Assembly: GCF_030186535.1 (NCBI RefSeq)
Contig: NZ_JASNVW010000001.1
Span: 124,001 to 188,000, forward strand
DNA length: 64,000 bases
Source of the DNA: Ignisphaera cupida
GTDB lineage: Archaea > Thermoproteota > Thermoprotei_A > Sulfolobales > Ignisphaeraceae
Reading direction: 5' to 3'
Shown: piece by piece, positions 23,797 through 33,175 of the stretch
Layout of the letters: every line of letters starts with the position of its first letter
How positions within the stretch are numbered: position 1 is the first letter of the stretch
Position numbers and translations under genes: made by a program
The notes under the pieces: model-generated
What the model saw: only the letters and a program-made list of their open reading frames with translations
Told to the model about the DNA's origin: nothing
Databases searched by the model: none

Positions 23797-26700
23797 TTAC
23801 CTCTTTTTCAATATGAAATAAATTGCTGTTGCAGCTATAGCAACGGCTATAGCTGTTGTTGCTGCTGTTACGCCCCAGTTGATTGTTTCTGCATATACTG
23901 TTGTTGGAGTTGTTGTGGTTATGGAGATTGTTTTTGTTGTTGGAACTGTTGTTGTGTATGTGAGTGTTGTTGGAGCTGTAGCTGTTGTAGTTTCTACAAC
24001 TGTAGTTGTTATGGTTTTAGTTGTGGTTAGTGTGGTTGCTGTAGTGGTGGTTGTGGTAATCGTTACTGTAGTTGGCAATGTTATTGTTGTTGCTATTGTT
24101 ACAGTTGTGGTTGTTGTGATTGTGGTTGTTACTGTTTGTGTTTGTGTGGTGGTGATGGTTGGTGTTGCCATTTCCTCGTGTTTTGCTAGTACATATGCAG
24201 AGTTTAGTGATGTTAGCGAGCCCGCTCTAAGTGAAACCGCTATAGTTCCTCCACTCCTAATTCTTATTATCGCATGCGTTATGTGCAAATCCTCTTTAGA
24301 TATGTTGATTATTTCAGCCAACCCCCTAACAACATTTATGCTTATGTTTTCTGTTGTTGGATGAGCTATTACCAAGTGCAGCACTCCTGGAGCTAGATTC
24401 AACTCTATTTCGCTAGCCCCCTCCTCGTTTAGCATCAAAGCCTTTGAAAGCACCTCTTTCCCAGGTGTTTTAGAGGCAGCATCTCTAAACCTGTTTGCAA
24501 CATCCTTTGAAACTCTAACTAAACCTCCTAGAAGCTCTGTTACATTCAGGTATCTCCACTTCTTCACCCACTCAACAGAGTTCATAAGAAGCTTCTCAAC
24601 AACAGCTCCCTTACCAGCCTCCACCTCAAAGCTGAAGTAAACAGCTCTATAGCCGTTGGGATCCCAGTACTTGTCATGCACAATAATACCTGCTAGGCCA
24701 TTGGGCGACAAAGCCACTACTCTAGTTGGGAACCTCATCAATATGTTTGAAAGAGCCTTTTCACCAATGTCTATAACTACACTAAGGTTTTTACCAATTT
24801 CTGGAATTGGCATGGATATGTTTATGACTGTGCCTCGAATATGTGCAGAGCTCAGTACTTTGTAGAATCTTCTTAAATCTCTATCAATAGCTCTATCCAA
24901 GTACATGCCAATATCCTGAGCTCTAACAACACCTACACTAATGTTTTCATATAAAAGCCCAAGCCTATCTCTAACCCTGGCATAGATTTCCCTAGCCTTG
25001 GAAGTGCTATCCCATGCAACATAGGCTAATACCCTTGGGAAAGCAAGTTGCCACCCAACCTCTGTATAGGCCTTAAACCCAAACTCGTTAAGCAGCACAG
25101 GTATTTCAACATCGAACACCTCTGGAATGTCCCAGCCAAGATCCCTAGCCTCTGGCGTAGTCCTCAAAGTTCCGTTCCACGGAACATGTGGTACTTGCAG
25201 AGGTGTTGAGCCAATAGCTATTGCAGCAATCTTCAACGCTGCTGCTACTTGAGGTTGTGAAGAAAATGCTTTGGATAAATTGCAGATGGTTTCAGCAATC
25301 TTGTCTCTTGCAAATTCCCAAATAGCTAGCTCAGGCATTCCAAGAAGAGCAGCAACTGTTTTCTCATTAGAAATGTCCACATCGCTTATGTCGTAACCAA
25401 CATGACCTCTAGCCCCAAGCTTGATCCTGACTTCGCAATCTAGCCAAACAATTTCATCACTTAAGGTGCTGTGTGTAGCTATAACTCCAGCATGATTTTG
25501 CTTAACATATGATATGATGTGGTCTAGAAGAGGCTTTCCATCTACCACAATATCTCTCAGATCCCAGTTCCATACACCTCCACGACTCACACCCAAACCA
25601 AGACTGCTAAGAATAACGACATTTGGTCTAAAGATGCTCAAAACCTTTACCAAATCACTCTTTGGCCATGCAATATATATGTTATAGTATTTGCCCAAAT
25701 ACTCCCAGTGATGGAAAAGAACTAAACCCTGCTTTGCAATTCTAGAAAAGTTTGCAACGCGTTTAACTGGTGTTGAAACCTCATCAGGAATGCTATAATC
25801 CATATTTGCCTTCACAACAGCTTCGAAATTAGCCAAATTCTCTTTGAATAGCCATAGCCACACATGAGGATCTATCACAAGAACTCTAGTATCACTATTT
25901 TTGTTAGCAACATAGTAAAAACCTATTGGCGATGTTGCAACATTTCCATCTACATCCCTAGCCACAGCTCTAAACATTACATATGTGCCTGGGTTTTGAG
26001 GTGGTATAGTAGCTTCTAAAATGCTTATTGTTAGCTTAGCTCTTGGTAACGTCAAATCCTGTTTGTAACTCCTAGCAACATTCTCTATAGACTCTATAGC
26101 ATTGTTAACCTCATTAACAATATTCTCAACAGAACTCATAAGATTGCTTTTAACAGCTGATACAGAAAACCAGCTGCCTTCATCAACTCTGTACTCAAAC
26201 TGTGTTCCAGGTCTATCACTCTCATCAAATGCCACAACCAGTATTTTTACGTTCTCACCTCCTCCAACAACCCAGCCCCTTGGCCCAAGACCAAAAGTAT
26301 CAGCAACTATGCTTGGATCTTTGAGAACATCGTAGAGAAAAGCATAGACTAGTGGTGGCAACCGCCTAGCAAGCTCAAACTCTTTAACAGTATAGCTATC
26401 ACTAGCTACAGCAACACCATCAACAACAAGCTTATACAAAACACTACTACCTATAGCAAGCCTTACAGCTACAGTTCTTAGAAGAAGCCTTGTTGTAAAG
26501 ACAATTGTTTTCGATGGTAAACCAGGTATGTAGGCCATGTACCACCCAATCTCCCAAGGCAAAGGAATTGCAGGAACTTTGTAGGTAACAGTTACTGGTT
26601 GTAGAAGTTTCAAAGCCAATTCCGTAAAATTTGTCTCAACCTTAATTGTTACTGAAACCTCCAATTCAACAGTTTTAGCGTTTGGAGCATAGGCAAAGAC

Positions 26701-26865
26701 TAGAACAGGTTGGCTAGAGCAAACATCTAATGGAGTTCTAAAAAGCTTTACCCCTTCTGTCGAGGCGTGTACAAGCAACAAATTGCTTAGCATCGATAAA
26801 GTTGTGGATATTAGTAAAAGCAACACAAAGACAAACCCAATACATGAATACATACATTTCCTCAT
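23797..26865 (-). CDS. Large secreted surface protein with Thr-rich stalk and membrane anchor
   Basis: 1022 residues. Signal peptide at residues 1-35 (FVFVLLLLISTTLSML), a long ectodomain, a threonine-rich stalk (901-991) and a C-terminal membrane helix ending in ILKKR. The mid-region NVVILSSLGLGVSRGGVWNW with KPLLDHIISYVKQNHAGVIA suggests an alpha/beta, glutamine-amidotransferase-like fold. The segment near 220-320 resembles an extracellular beta domain. The architecture is that of archaeal S-layer-associated or adhesin-like proteins, with the stalk probably O-glycosylated. I do not recognise a specific family. Confidence 0.7.
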   Translation of the reverse strand: MRKCMYSCIGFVFVLLLLISTTLSMLSNLLLVHASTEGVKLFRTPLDVCSSQPVLVFAYAPNAKTVELEVSVTIKVETNFTELALKLLQPVTVTYKVPAIPLPWEIGWYMAYIPGLPSKTIVFTTRLLLRTVAVRLAIGSSVLYKLVVDGVAVASDSYTVKEFELARRLPPLVYAFLYDVLKDPSIVADTFGLGPRGWVVGGGENVKILVVAFDESDRPGTQFEYRVDEGSWFSVSAVKSNLMSSVENIVNEVNNAIESIENVARSYKQDLTLPRAKLTISILEATIPPQNPGTYVMFRAVARDVDGNVATSPIGFYYVANKNSDTRVLVIDPHVWLWLFKENLANFEAVVKANMDYSIPDEVSTPVKRVANFSRIAKQGLVLFHHWEYLGKYYNIYIAWPKSDLVKVLSIFRPNVVILSSLGLGVSRGGVWNWDLRDIVVDGKPLLDHIISYVKQNHAGVIATHSTLSDEIVWLDCEVRIKLGARGHVGYDISDVDISNEKTVAALLGMPELAIWEFARDKIAETICNLSKAFSSQPQVAAALKIAAIAIGSTPLQVPHVPWNGTLRTTPEARDLGWDIPEVFDVEIPVLLNEFGFKAYTEVGWQLAFPRVLAYVAWDSTSKAREIYARVRDRLGLLYENISVGVVRAQDIGMYLDRAIDRDLRRFYKVLSSAHIRGTVINISMPIPEIGKNLSVVIDIGEKALSNILMRFPTRVVALSPNGLAGIIVHDKYWDPNGYRAVYFSFEVEAGKGAVVEKLLMNSVEWVKKWRYLNVTELLGGLVRVSKDVANRFRDAASKTPGKEVLSKALMLNEEGASEIELNLAPGVLHLVIAHPTTENISINVVRGLAEIINISKEDLHITHAIIRIRSGGTIAVSLRAGSLTSLNSAYVLAKHEEMATPTITTTQTQTVTTTITTTTTVTIATTITLPTTVTITTTTTTATTLTTTKTITTTVVETTTATAPTTLTYTTTVPTTKTISITTTTPTTVYAETINWGVTAATTAIAVAIAATAIYFILKKR
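23893..24165 (-). repeat. Threonine-codon low-complexity tract (stalk)
   Basis: Encodes residues 901-991 of the surface protein, about two thirds threonine with interspersed V, I and K. Written on the plus strand it is rich in GTTGTTG-type triplets and opens spurious plus-strand frames. Such tracts are prone to length variation by slippage. Confidence 0.8.
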
Positions 26866-26929
26866 ATCATCAACTCCTCAAGAAGCTTTTCTTTATAAGG
26901 TTATATAAAACTTTCAATCAATTGCTTTA

Positions 26930-27180
26930 GTAATTCCTTTAGCTTCTCAAGCATAAACTCTACATACTCTATATCTCATCTTAATTGATTCACTATCCAA
27001 CTTAATCTCGTGAAATCCCCAAACATGCAAATAATTAGCTTCTCCCCATGCAACTAAAATTCTTTGCCAATTCTTTCGGATATTCTCAGCACAGCTTTTT
27101 CCAAGTCTGTTACTGTCCACCTACCCCTCTTCTCAACGTTTTTCAAAATATCCTCTAGCTTAAAGTATTGTGCAAGTGCT
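26930..27180 (-). pseudogene. PaREP1-family pseudogene
   Basis: On the minus strand KLEDILKNVEKRGRWTVTDL, EKAVLRISERIGKEF, a stop, then in another frame VAWGEANYLHVWGFHEIKLD match residues 75-140 of the intact PaREP1 gene at 20610-21098. One frameshift and missing ends make it non-functional. The 5-prime end runs into the start of the plus-strand DUF1616-like gene at 27170. Confidence 0.7.
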
Positions 27181-27601
27181 TAGACCAGAGATTACAGAGC
27201 CTTTTGTAGCTCTTTCGATATTGAATCAGGATTGTAAATTGGGTGACTACCCCAGAATTGTCTATCCAGGCATGAATCTAACGCTATGCATTTATGTATA
27301 TAACCACAAGCCTTACCCAATACTAGCTCAGGTTAGATACAAAATTGGTGATGCAAGCTCTCTACCATCAAACACATCGCCAAGCTTTGCACAAACAATA
27401 AGGATTTACCAGTTTGTTGTTAACATCGAAAATAATGTGACGAGAAAAGTTAGCATACCAATAACTATTACCAGTAGCCAAAACAAAAACGCTACTCTCA
27501 TATTTGAGCTGTGGATCTTTGATGTGGATAAGCGTGACTGGGTTTATACAGGTATTTGGAACTCTCTCCATGTGCAAGTGGTGAGGGCTCCAATACCATG
27601 A
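27170..27601 (+). CDS. DUF1616-like C-terminal (extracytoplasmic) domain protein
   Basis: 143 residues: PFVALSILNQDCKLGDYPRI near residue 11-30 and YPGMNLTLCIYVYNHKPYPI match the beta-sandwich domain that follows the membrane part in archaeal DUF1616 proteins. It has no membrane segment of its own, and its first codons come from the end of a PaREP1 pseudogene, so the N-terminal membrane half has probably been lost. Its stop overlaps the ATG of the next gene (ATGA). Confidence 0.5.
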   Translation: MQVLRPEITEPFVALSILNQDCKLGDYPRIVYPGMNLTLCIYVYNHKPYPILAQVRYKIGDASSLPSNTSPSFAQTIRIYQFVVNIENNVTRKVSIPITITSSQNKNATLIFELWIFDVDKRDWVYTGIWNSLHVQVVRAPIP

Positions 27602-28184
27602 GGCAAGAAACAAAAAATAAAGATGTTAAAACTCTTGAGGAATATGTTGAAGAAATTGCTAAATCCTCTGGAAATAGGGTGAATGCTATAAGAAAAGTTT
27701 TTCAGGATGTTGCAAGTGGAAAAGCTATTTTGGTAGACCCCAACACTCCAAGAGACTTTGTCGAGTACATTCTTAGAACCGATTACTCTCTATGGCTTTG
27801 GACAATATACACCATAGTTATTTTAACATTGGTATCAATAGCAACCACTTCTCTAATCCCCATTACAGCATATATCAGATATGTTCTAGGCTCTATAACA
27901 GTTCTATTTCTACCAGGCTATGTAACCATAGAGGCTCTATACCCAGAAGAAAAAGAGCTTTCAAATCTAGAGTAGCTCTCTCAATAGGTCTTTCACTAGC
28001 TATAGCACCTCTAATAGGGTTGTTTCTCAACTACACGCCATGGGGCATAAGACTACTGCCAGTATTGGCATCGCTAACAGTGTATATAGTAATCATTGGC
28101 TTAGTTGCCGCATATAGAAAATACAGCATATTGTCCAAGGCAAGAACAAGAACTATAGCAAGAATACCGCTACACAGCAAGTAA
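27598..28184 (+). pseudogene. DUF1616 membrane protein, frameshifted and lacking its outer domain
   Basis: From ATG 27598 the frame encodes a cytosolic N-terminus (VEEIAKSSGNRVNAIRKVFQ, ILVDPNTPRDF) and two membrane helices, ending in GYVTIEALYPEEKELSNLE at 27975. The next frame carries on RVALSIGLSLAIAPLIGLFL with two more helices to 28184. Together they are the membrane half of DUF1616. A two-base loss near 27970 explains the shift. The usual outer beta domain is absent here but present in the preceding gene, so the halves are in reversed order. Confidence 0.6.
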
Positions 28185-28337
28185 TCACACAAATAGCTCT
28201 TGAAAAGCGTTTCCATTATACATGCGCAAAAGCCTTTTTGAGAAAACACTAAATGTTGTATAGTAGTGTAAAACATTGTTAGTTTCGAAAAGTTTTTAAA
28301 TTTCAAGAAGAGCATTTTTGTGGAGAGAGTGTTTTGA

Positions 28338-29252
28338 ATGGTTATTGAAATTGTTGGTGTTTCAAAATCTTTTGGTAGGGTGAAGGCTTTAAGCAATGTT
28401 TCTTTCACTGTTCGTAATGGGGAGGTTGTTGGATATGTTGGGCTTAATGGTGCTGGAAAGACAACAACTATTAGGATTGCTGTAGGGGTTTTGCCTCCGG
28501 ATTCTGGCAATGTTTTTATTGATGGATATTCGGTGGTTAAGGAAAAGAAGAATGCTTCAAGACTTGTTGGCTGGGTTCCAGAGCTTCCCATATTCGAATC
28601 TGATTTCAGAGCTCTTGACTACTTCACATATCTTGCGGGTTACTATGGATACTCAGCTAGTGATGCTAGAAGAATTGGTAAAGAGCTTCTTGAGAAGCTT
28701 GGTCTTGGCGATGCTCTTAAGAAGAAGCTTTCTGAGTATTCCCAGGGAATGAGAAAGAGATTTGCATTGGCTGTGTCTCTTATTGGGGATCCACCAAACT
28801 TTGTTTTTGATGAGGTTCTCAATGGGCTTGATCCACAGGGAATAGCATTTTTCAGAAATCTTGCGATAGAATTTAGAAAGCAGAACAAGGCTGTGCTTTT
28901 CTCATCTCACATTCTAAGCGAGGTAGAGGGTATTGCTGATAGAGTAGTCTTCATACATAAGGGCAGAATCGTTGGAGATTATTCAATGGAGTATATAAGG
29001 CAGCAGGCTCAGCCAGCTATAGAACTTGCTTTAACAACTGTTGATGGAAAGGTGCTGAAGCTTTTGGAAAAACATGGCGAGCCTGTTGTTGTTTCTGAGA
29101 AAAGGGTTTTGCTGCGAAAACCCATAAGTGATTCTTCACAAATAGTTGTGGAGCTTGTAACAGCAGGTGTAGGGGTTTTAGAAGTTAAGAAGCATGAGAA
29201 ACACCTAGAAGACTTTTTCTTTGAGCTTATAAGAAAGGCTGAGGGTGGTTAG
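28338..29252 (+). CDS. ABC transporter ATP-binding protein (ABC-2 type exporter)
   Basis: 304 residues. Walker A GLNGAGKTTTIR near 39-50, signature YSQGMRKRFALA, Walker B FVFDEVLNGLDPQG and H-loop LFSSHILSEVE. The CcmA/DrrA-like layout with a ~80-residue C-terminal extension is typical of exporters with an ABC-2 permease. The stop is 3 bp before the permease gene, one operon. Substrate unknown. Confidence 0.85.
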   Translation: MVIEIVGVSKSFGRVKALSNVSFTVRNGEVVGYVGLNGAGKTTTIRIAVGVLPPDSGNVFIDGYSVVKEKKNASRLVGWVPELPIFESDFRALDYFTYLAGYYGYSASDARRIGKELLEKLGLGDALKKKLSEYSQGMRKRFALAVSLIGDPPNFVFDEVLNGLDPQGIAFFRNLAIEFRKQNKAVLFSSHILSEVEGIADRVVFIHKGRIVGDYSMEYIRQQAQPAIELALTTVDGKVLKLLEKHGEPVVVSEKRVLLRKPISDSSQIVVELVTAGVGVLEVKKHEKHLEDFFFELIRKAEGG

Positions 29253-29255
29253 TGA

Positions 29256-30857
29256 TTGAATCCTGTTCTATACGACTTTAAACGTGGTATACTAAGACTT
29301 TCTGTGGTAGTAGCAATAACATTGTTTATATTAGCTGGTGCAGGCCTAGCATATATGACTATTCAGACAATGGTTGGCACAAAAGTACCTTACATTGAGT
29401 TAGTGGCTATGTCAACTCTAGATATCGAAACAGGAGTTTTGGATCTTGAGGGAATAGTTTTTGATATCTCAACCATGAAAGAACTTGGTGGGGTTTTTGA
29501 GTACAGGTTTACAGTTACAAACATATCTGGGTTTAAAGTAGGGGCTCAACCCGTAGTTGTTTGGTCAACTAGAGATAGTGTTAGGTTTAGTGGTAAACTC
29601 AATATCAGTAAAAACCTTGGCTCGCTTATCAAATACAATAGTAGCGAATATCTTTACTCATTGCAATACAATATAACAACATATCTTGGTTTAAAAAGTG
29701 GTGAAATACATTATGAACGCAGTAATGTGAATAGAAGCATTTATTGCTCAACTAGTGGAAGTTACAGTTTTCATGTACTGGGATCTGTTGAAACATCAGG
29801 AGCTGGTATTTTTGGAAAAGCCTCGTTGATGTTTATAAAATTCTCTAACTCAACAATAAAAGTTGTTATAGCTCTATGCACCCCATTGGCTAAAGACAGT
29901 TTTGAACTGTATGTTGGTGAAGTAAAAACAGCAAGACCACAGCAAGCGTTTTACATTACTACAAAGCCTCCTAGCTTGGATGAGCTAAAGAACTACACAT
30001 TAGTGGGTACAGTAACCAATGGAGTCAATATATTGGATGTGCCACAAAACTTTAGCAAGGTCACGCAAATAGCTTTTGTGCTTATACAACCTAGCAAAAC
30101 TCTCTATGTGCAAGGCGTTGTACCGGTTATGCAGAGAATAGGAACAACAGCAATGTATGTGGTTTTCTCACTTCTAGGTCAAGCAGATGTTTTCACACGA
30201 TTTTTCCCAATTTTAATGCTGTATCTAGCATATGTATACATTGCTAAGCCAAGATCTCAAGGAGCACTAGAATTCGTACTTGCTAGACCAGTTACAAGAC
30301 TAGAACTTTATTTAACGAGATTATTTGCAGGGATTCTAGTAGTTGTTGTAGCCTCGGCACTATTCTATCTCGTGGCAATAGCTACAATAGCAACTATTAT
30401 GGGAATTGTTTTTGAAAGTTACACCTATATCATGATGTATCTAGGCATAGCTGTTTCGCTCATGGCCTTCTACAGTCTATGCTACGCCTTATCAGCAGCT
30501 CTCAAAGGTGGAAGATATTTAGCAGTTTCAATATTTGTATACATATTCTTCACAGTAATAATACAGATAATAATCTCCATAGTAGCAATTTTTGCAGTAA
30601 AGCCAGGCCCAAACTTCGTAGAAAACATAACTAAGTTAAGTTATCAAATGGCATACTTCTCTCCACTAGGCTTCAACGAATTCTCAAAATACTTCACTAT
30701 GAAATACTATGAGACAAAGTATGGTGTTGGATTCACACCACCAGGGGTAGAAGATATTGCAAATCCAGTGTTGGTAGGGGTATCAGCTATTGCCTGGATT
30801 GTTATACCAGCTTTGCTTGGATGGCTAGTGTTTAGAAAAGCTAATTTGAGTAGTTAA
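29256..30857 (+). CDS. ABC-2 type permease
   Basis: 533 residues. One N-terminal helix (about 15-37), a large extracytoplasmic domain of roughly 250 residues rich in beta structure and Asn-x-Ser/Thr sites, then five or six membrane helices from residue 305. The signature LARPVTRLELYLTRL near the cytoplasmic side is typical of ABC-2 permeases. The start is TTG 29256, just after the ATPase stop. It forms the channel for the ATPase encoded upstream. Confidence 0.75.
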   Translation: MNPVLYDFKRGILRLSVVVAITLFILAGAGLAYMTIQTMVGTKVPYIELVAMSTLDIETGVLDLEGIVFDISTMKELGGVFEYRFTVTNISGFKVGAQPVVVWSTRDSVRFSGKLNISKNLGSLIKYNSSEYLYSLQYNITTYLGLKSGEIHYERSNVNRSIYCSTSGSYSFHVLGSVETSGAGIFGKASLMFIKFSNSTIKVVIALCTPLAKDSFELYVGEVKTARPQQAFYITTKPPSLDELKNYTLVGTVTNGVNILDVPQNFSKVTQIAFVLIQPSKTLYVQGVVPVMQRIGTTAMYVVFSLLGQADVFTRFFPILMLYLAYVYIAKPRSQGALEFVLARPVTRLELYLTRLFAGILVVVVASALFYLVAIATIATIMGIVFESYTYIMMYLGIAVSLMAFYSLCYALSAALKGGRYLAVSIFVYIFFTVIIQIIISIVAIFAVKPGPNFVENITKLSYQMAYFSPLGFNEFSKYFTMKYYETKYGVGFTPPGVEDIANPVLVGVSAIAWIVIPALLGWLVFRKANLSS

Positions 30858-30886
30858 AGCATCTATGCAAAATGTTGAATTTGGTT

Positions 30887-30974
30887 TGGCGCCGGGGGCG
30901 GGATTTGAACCCGCGCGGGGATGTTCCCCACCGGCTCTCCAGGCCGGCCCCTTAGACCACTCGGGCACCCCGGC
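30887..30974 (-). tRNA. tRNA-Ser (GGA)
   Basis: Minus strand, 88 nt including encoded CCA. Acceptor stem GCCGGGG pairs with CCCCGGC, discriminator G. The D arm contains GAGTGGTC. Anticodon stem CCGGC/GCCGG encloses loop CTGGAGA with anticodon GGA (codons UCC/UCU). A long variable arm (GGGGAACATCCCC) and T arm GCGGGTTCAAATCCCGC complete a class II tRNA. No intron. Confidence 0.95.
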
Positions 30975-31061
30975 ACATTTGCTTCAAGTATATGTCTACC
31001 AATTCTGCTAATACTATAATTTTTAGAAATTTTTGTTTTTAAATGTTTTTATTTTAGCTGG

Positions 31062-31670
31062 TTATAAGTCTAGTTTTCTTGATAACAATACTTTGTATCC
31101 TTTTTTAGATGCCTTCACCTCAACATTGCCAAATGTTTTCCTCATTAAATTCTCAACTTTTTCAGCACCTTTTCTTGCAACAATTTGCAGCGCACCATCT
31201 TTTTTGAGGTGTTGAGGTGCTTCAACAATTATTTTCTCTACCACTTGTGAACCTGCGGCAAATGGGGGATTGCTATAGATTGCATCAAAAACAATGTTTT
31301 TTACTGGCTCGTAGAGATTTCCATGAAGAATCACAATGTTTTCTTTGCTAAGCTTATTTCTAACAACATTTCTTTCCGCTAATCTCACAGCCTCCTTGTT
31401 TATATCAACCATGTACACTTTGAGACTTGGATTAAGCTTAGCTAGCGTTATTCCTATTACTCCATAGCCGCATCCAACATCCAATACAGTACCGCTACTA
31501 GGTATTTCAGCATGTTCTAGAAGAAGCTTTGTACCCTCATCAACACCCTCATATGAGAACAGCCCTGGGACAACCTCAAACTCTACTGTAACTCCTCTAA
31601 CAACATCGGATATGAGCATGTACTGACCTTTTCTCCTAACCCTTTCCGAGTAATAGTGTTGATCACTCAT
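31062..31670 (-). CDS. Class I SAM-dependent methyltransferase, RsmC-like
   Basis: 202 residues: motif I VLDVGCGYGVIGITLA, motif II VYMVDINKEAV, and IYSNPPFAAG, the NPPF motif of N-methyltransferases acting on exocyclic amines. The closest recognised group is RsmC-type 16S rRNA guanine N2-methyltransferases, fitting its place directly after cbf5 (4-bp overlap) at the end of the ribosomal operon. The exact target base cannot be told. Confidence 0.75.
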   Translation of the reverse strand: MSDQHYYSERVRRKGQYMLISDVVRGVTVEFEVVPGLFSYEGVDEGTKLLLEHAEIPSSGTVLDVGCGYGVIGITLAKLNPSLKVYMVDINKEAVRLAERNVVRNKLSKENIVILHGNLYEPVKNIVFDAIYSNPPFAAGSQVVEKIIVEAPQHLKKDGALQIVARKGAEKVENLMRKTFGNVEVKASKKGYKVLLSRKLDL

Positions 31671-32757
31671 ATTGCTTGTTCCTTCTTAGACTTTTTCCAT
31701 AGAGATGGGTAAACATTTGGCTGCATAACAACACGCTCAATATTTACAACAACTCCTTTTTCACTCTTCAAAACCTCTTCCAAATCCATTGCACTTTTAC
31801 CAATAGCCACAAGCTCACCTTTCAAAGTGAATATAGCCACTCTCTCACCCTTCTTCAAATCATCCGATACTGCAACAACACCTGGAGCTGCTAGCTGAGC
31901 TCCATGGGCAATAGCATCAACAGCAGAATCTCTTATCAAGATTCTTGGCAAGTGAGCAACTATGTACTCTCCAGGTAAAACAACTTTGCGTATTAGAGTA
32001 TCATCTTTGTATCTATTAAGAAGGTAAAGAGCTTCGCTAACATCATGCATTGTTACAATGGGTAGATCCTCTCTTATATGAGCAACCATTGTTCTTCTAA
32101 GTTCTCTCATGTGAGCCTCAACACCAAGCAAAAGCCCAATATCGTGACACAGCTTTCTTATATAAGTTCCAGACTCGCATCTAACCTTGAACAGCACATG
32201 CCTATTCTCAAACTCTAGAAGATCAATAGAGTAAATCTCTTTAATTCTCAAAGACCTTTTAACAGATGATCTCAGAGGAGGCCTTTGATAGATTTTACCA
32301 ACAAATATTTTCATAACCTCAACAAGCTTATCACGATCAACAATATCGTGAAGCTCCATTAAAGCAACATACTCTTTGTATGAATGCATAAGCAGGCCTA
32401 TAACCCTAGTTGCATTCTCCAATGCTACTGGCAAAACACCTGTTACCTTTGGATATCCCCGCCCAAACCCTTCTAGGGTTTGGGCTCTAGGGTTCCCCCA
32501 TGGCCAGCCTTAGACACTCCAAACATTTTCTTAATCCATGCAACAACCTCGTGACTTGTTGGACCAGGTGGCTTGTCTAGTGGTATTAAACCATAGCTTA
32601 TATAAACATCTACTGGTCTTTCAAATGGGTAAAACCCGTATCTAGGATCTGTCTCAGCTTCTGACTTCACAATATAGTTACGCTTTTTGTTTGCAACTTC
32701 ATCAAGTTTTTTCAAAAAAGCAAATCCCTTACTGCTTTCTATTTTCATGGCTAGCAC
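31667..32757 (-). CDS. cbf5: tRNA/rRNA pseudouridine synthase Cbf5, intron-containing
   Basis: Catalytic subunit of archaeal H/ACA RNPs. Exon 1 (32486-32757) ends in GLIPLDKPPGPTSHEVVAW and KAGHGGTL. Exon 2 (31667-32453) resumes as PKVTGVLPVALENATRVIG. Removing 32454-32485 fuses them as HGGTLDPKVTG, where D is the catalytic aspartate. After splicing the protein has about 340 residues with TruB catalytic domain and C-terminal PUA domain (KKGERVAIFTLKGELVAIG). Introns in crenarchaeal cbf5, cut by the tRNA splicing endonuclease, are known. Start GTG 32757 or ATG 32748. Nop10, its partner, is encoded at 48 kb. Confidence 0.92.
32454..32485 (-). other. Bulge-helix-bulge intron in cbf5
   Basis: 32-nt intron on the minus strand. 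Its core is a perfect 11-bp hairpin GCCCAAACCCT-AGA-AGGGTTTGGGC followed by GGGGATA. The length is not a multiple of three, so splicing is needed for a complete Cbf5. The boundary can shift by one base (GA/TCC or G/ATCC) without changing the product. The same window encodes rtcB, the ligase that would seal the exons. Confidence 0.85.
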
Positions 32758-32816
32758 ACTAAAAACAATATTGCTTAATAGTGTAAAATACTCTTTTCTG
32801 TACCCAGTTAGAGCAT

Positions 32817-33125
32817 TTATTTTTTGAGAAGCATTGGTGTAAGCTTAACCTTTACTCTTTCCTTCATAAAATCTATGAGCCCTGCTTGCTCCAATGCCTT
32901 AGCAACTTCCTCATCAGATGCTCCTTTAGGAATCTCTATCTTTTTGTCAAGCACCTCAATATGGTTGATATTACATCTTCTTCTCTTTACACCAGATACT
33001 TGCTTAGGTCCTGTTACAAGCACATAGTTCTCATCTATTATATCAACTATTACGCATTTCCTACCAGCTTCTCTACCAGCTATTTTAACACATATTCTAC
33101 CAACTTCTATTGCTGGCATAACCAA
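32817..33125 (-). CDS. rpl14e: Ribosomal protein L14e
   Basis: 102 residues: [20 protein letters not shown] is the KOW-like opening of L14e, followed by [18 protein letters not shown] and [16 protein letters not shown]. Component of the large subunit. It lies between cmk and cbf5, a conserved crenarchaeal order. Probable start ATG 33125 (MVMPAIEVG) or ATG 33119. Confidence 0.9.
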   Translation of the reverse strand: MVMPAIEVGRICVKIAGREAGRKCVIVDIIDENYVLVTGPKQVSGVKRRRCNINHIEVLDKKIEIPKGASDEEVAKALEQAGLIDFMKERVKVKLTPMLLKK

Positions 33126-33175
33126 ATACTCACCTCTTTTCGCGGTGGTTATATCTAATTGGAAAGGTTTTTAAG

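Noticed and set aside
23782-24364. Plus-strand open frames rich in Cys/Val over the Thr tract
   Set aside because: They are the antisense of the threonine codon repeat of the surface protein; composition is explained by GTT/TGT triplets.
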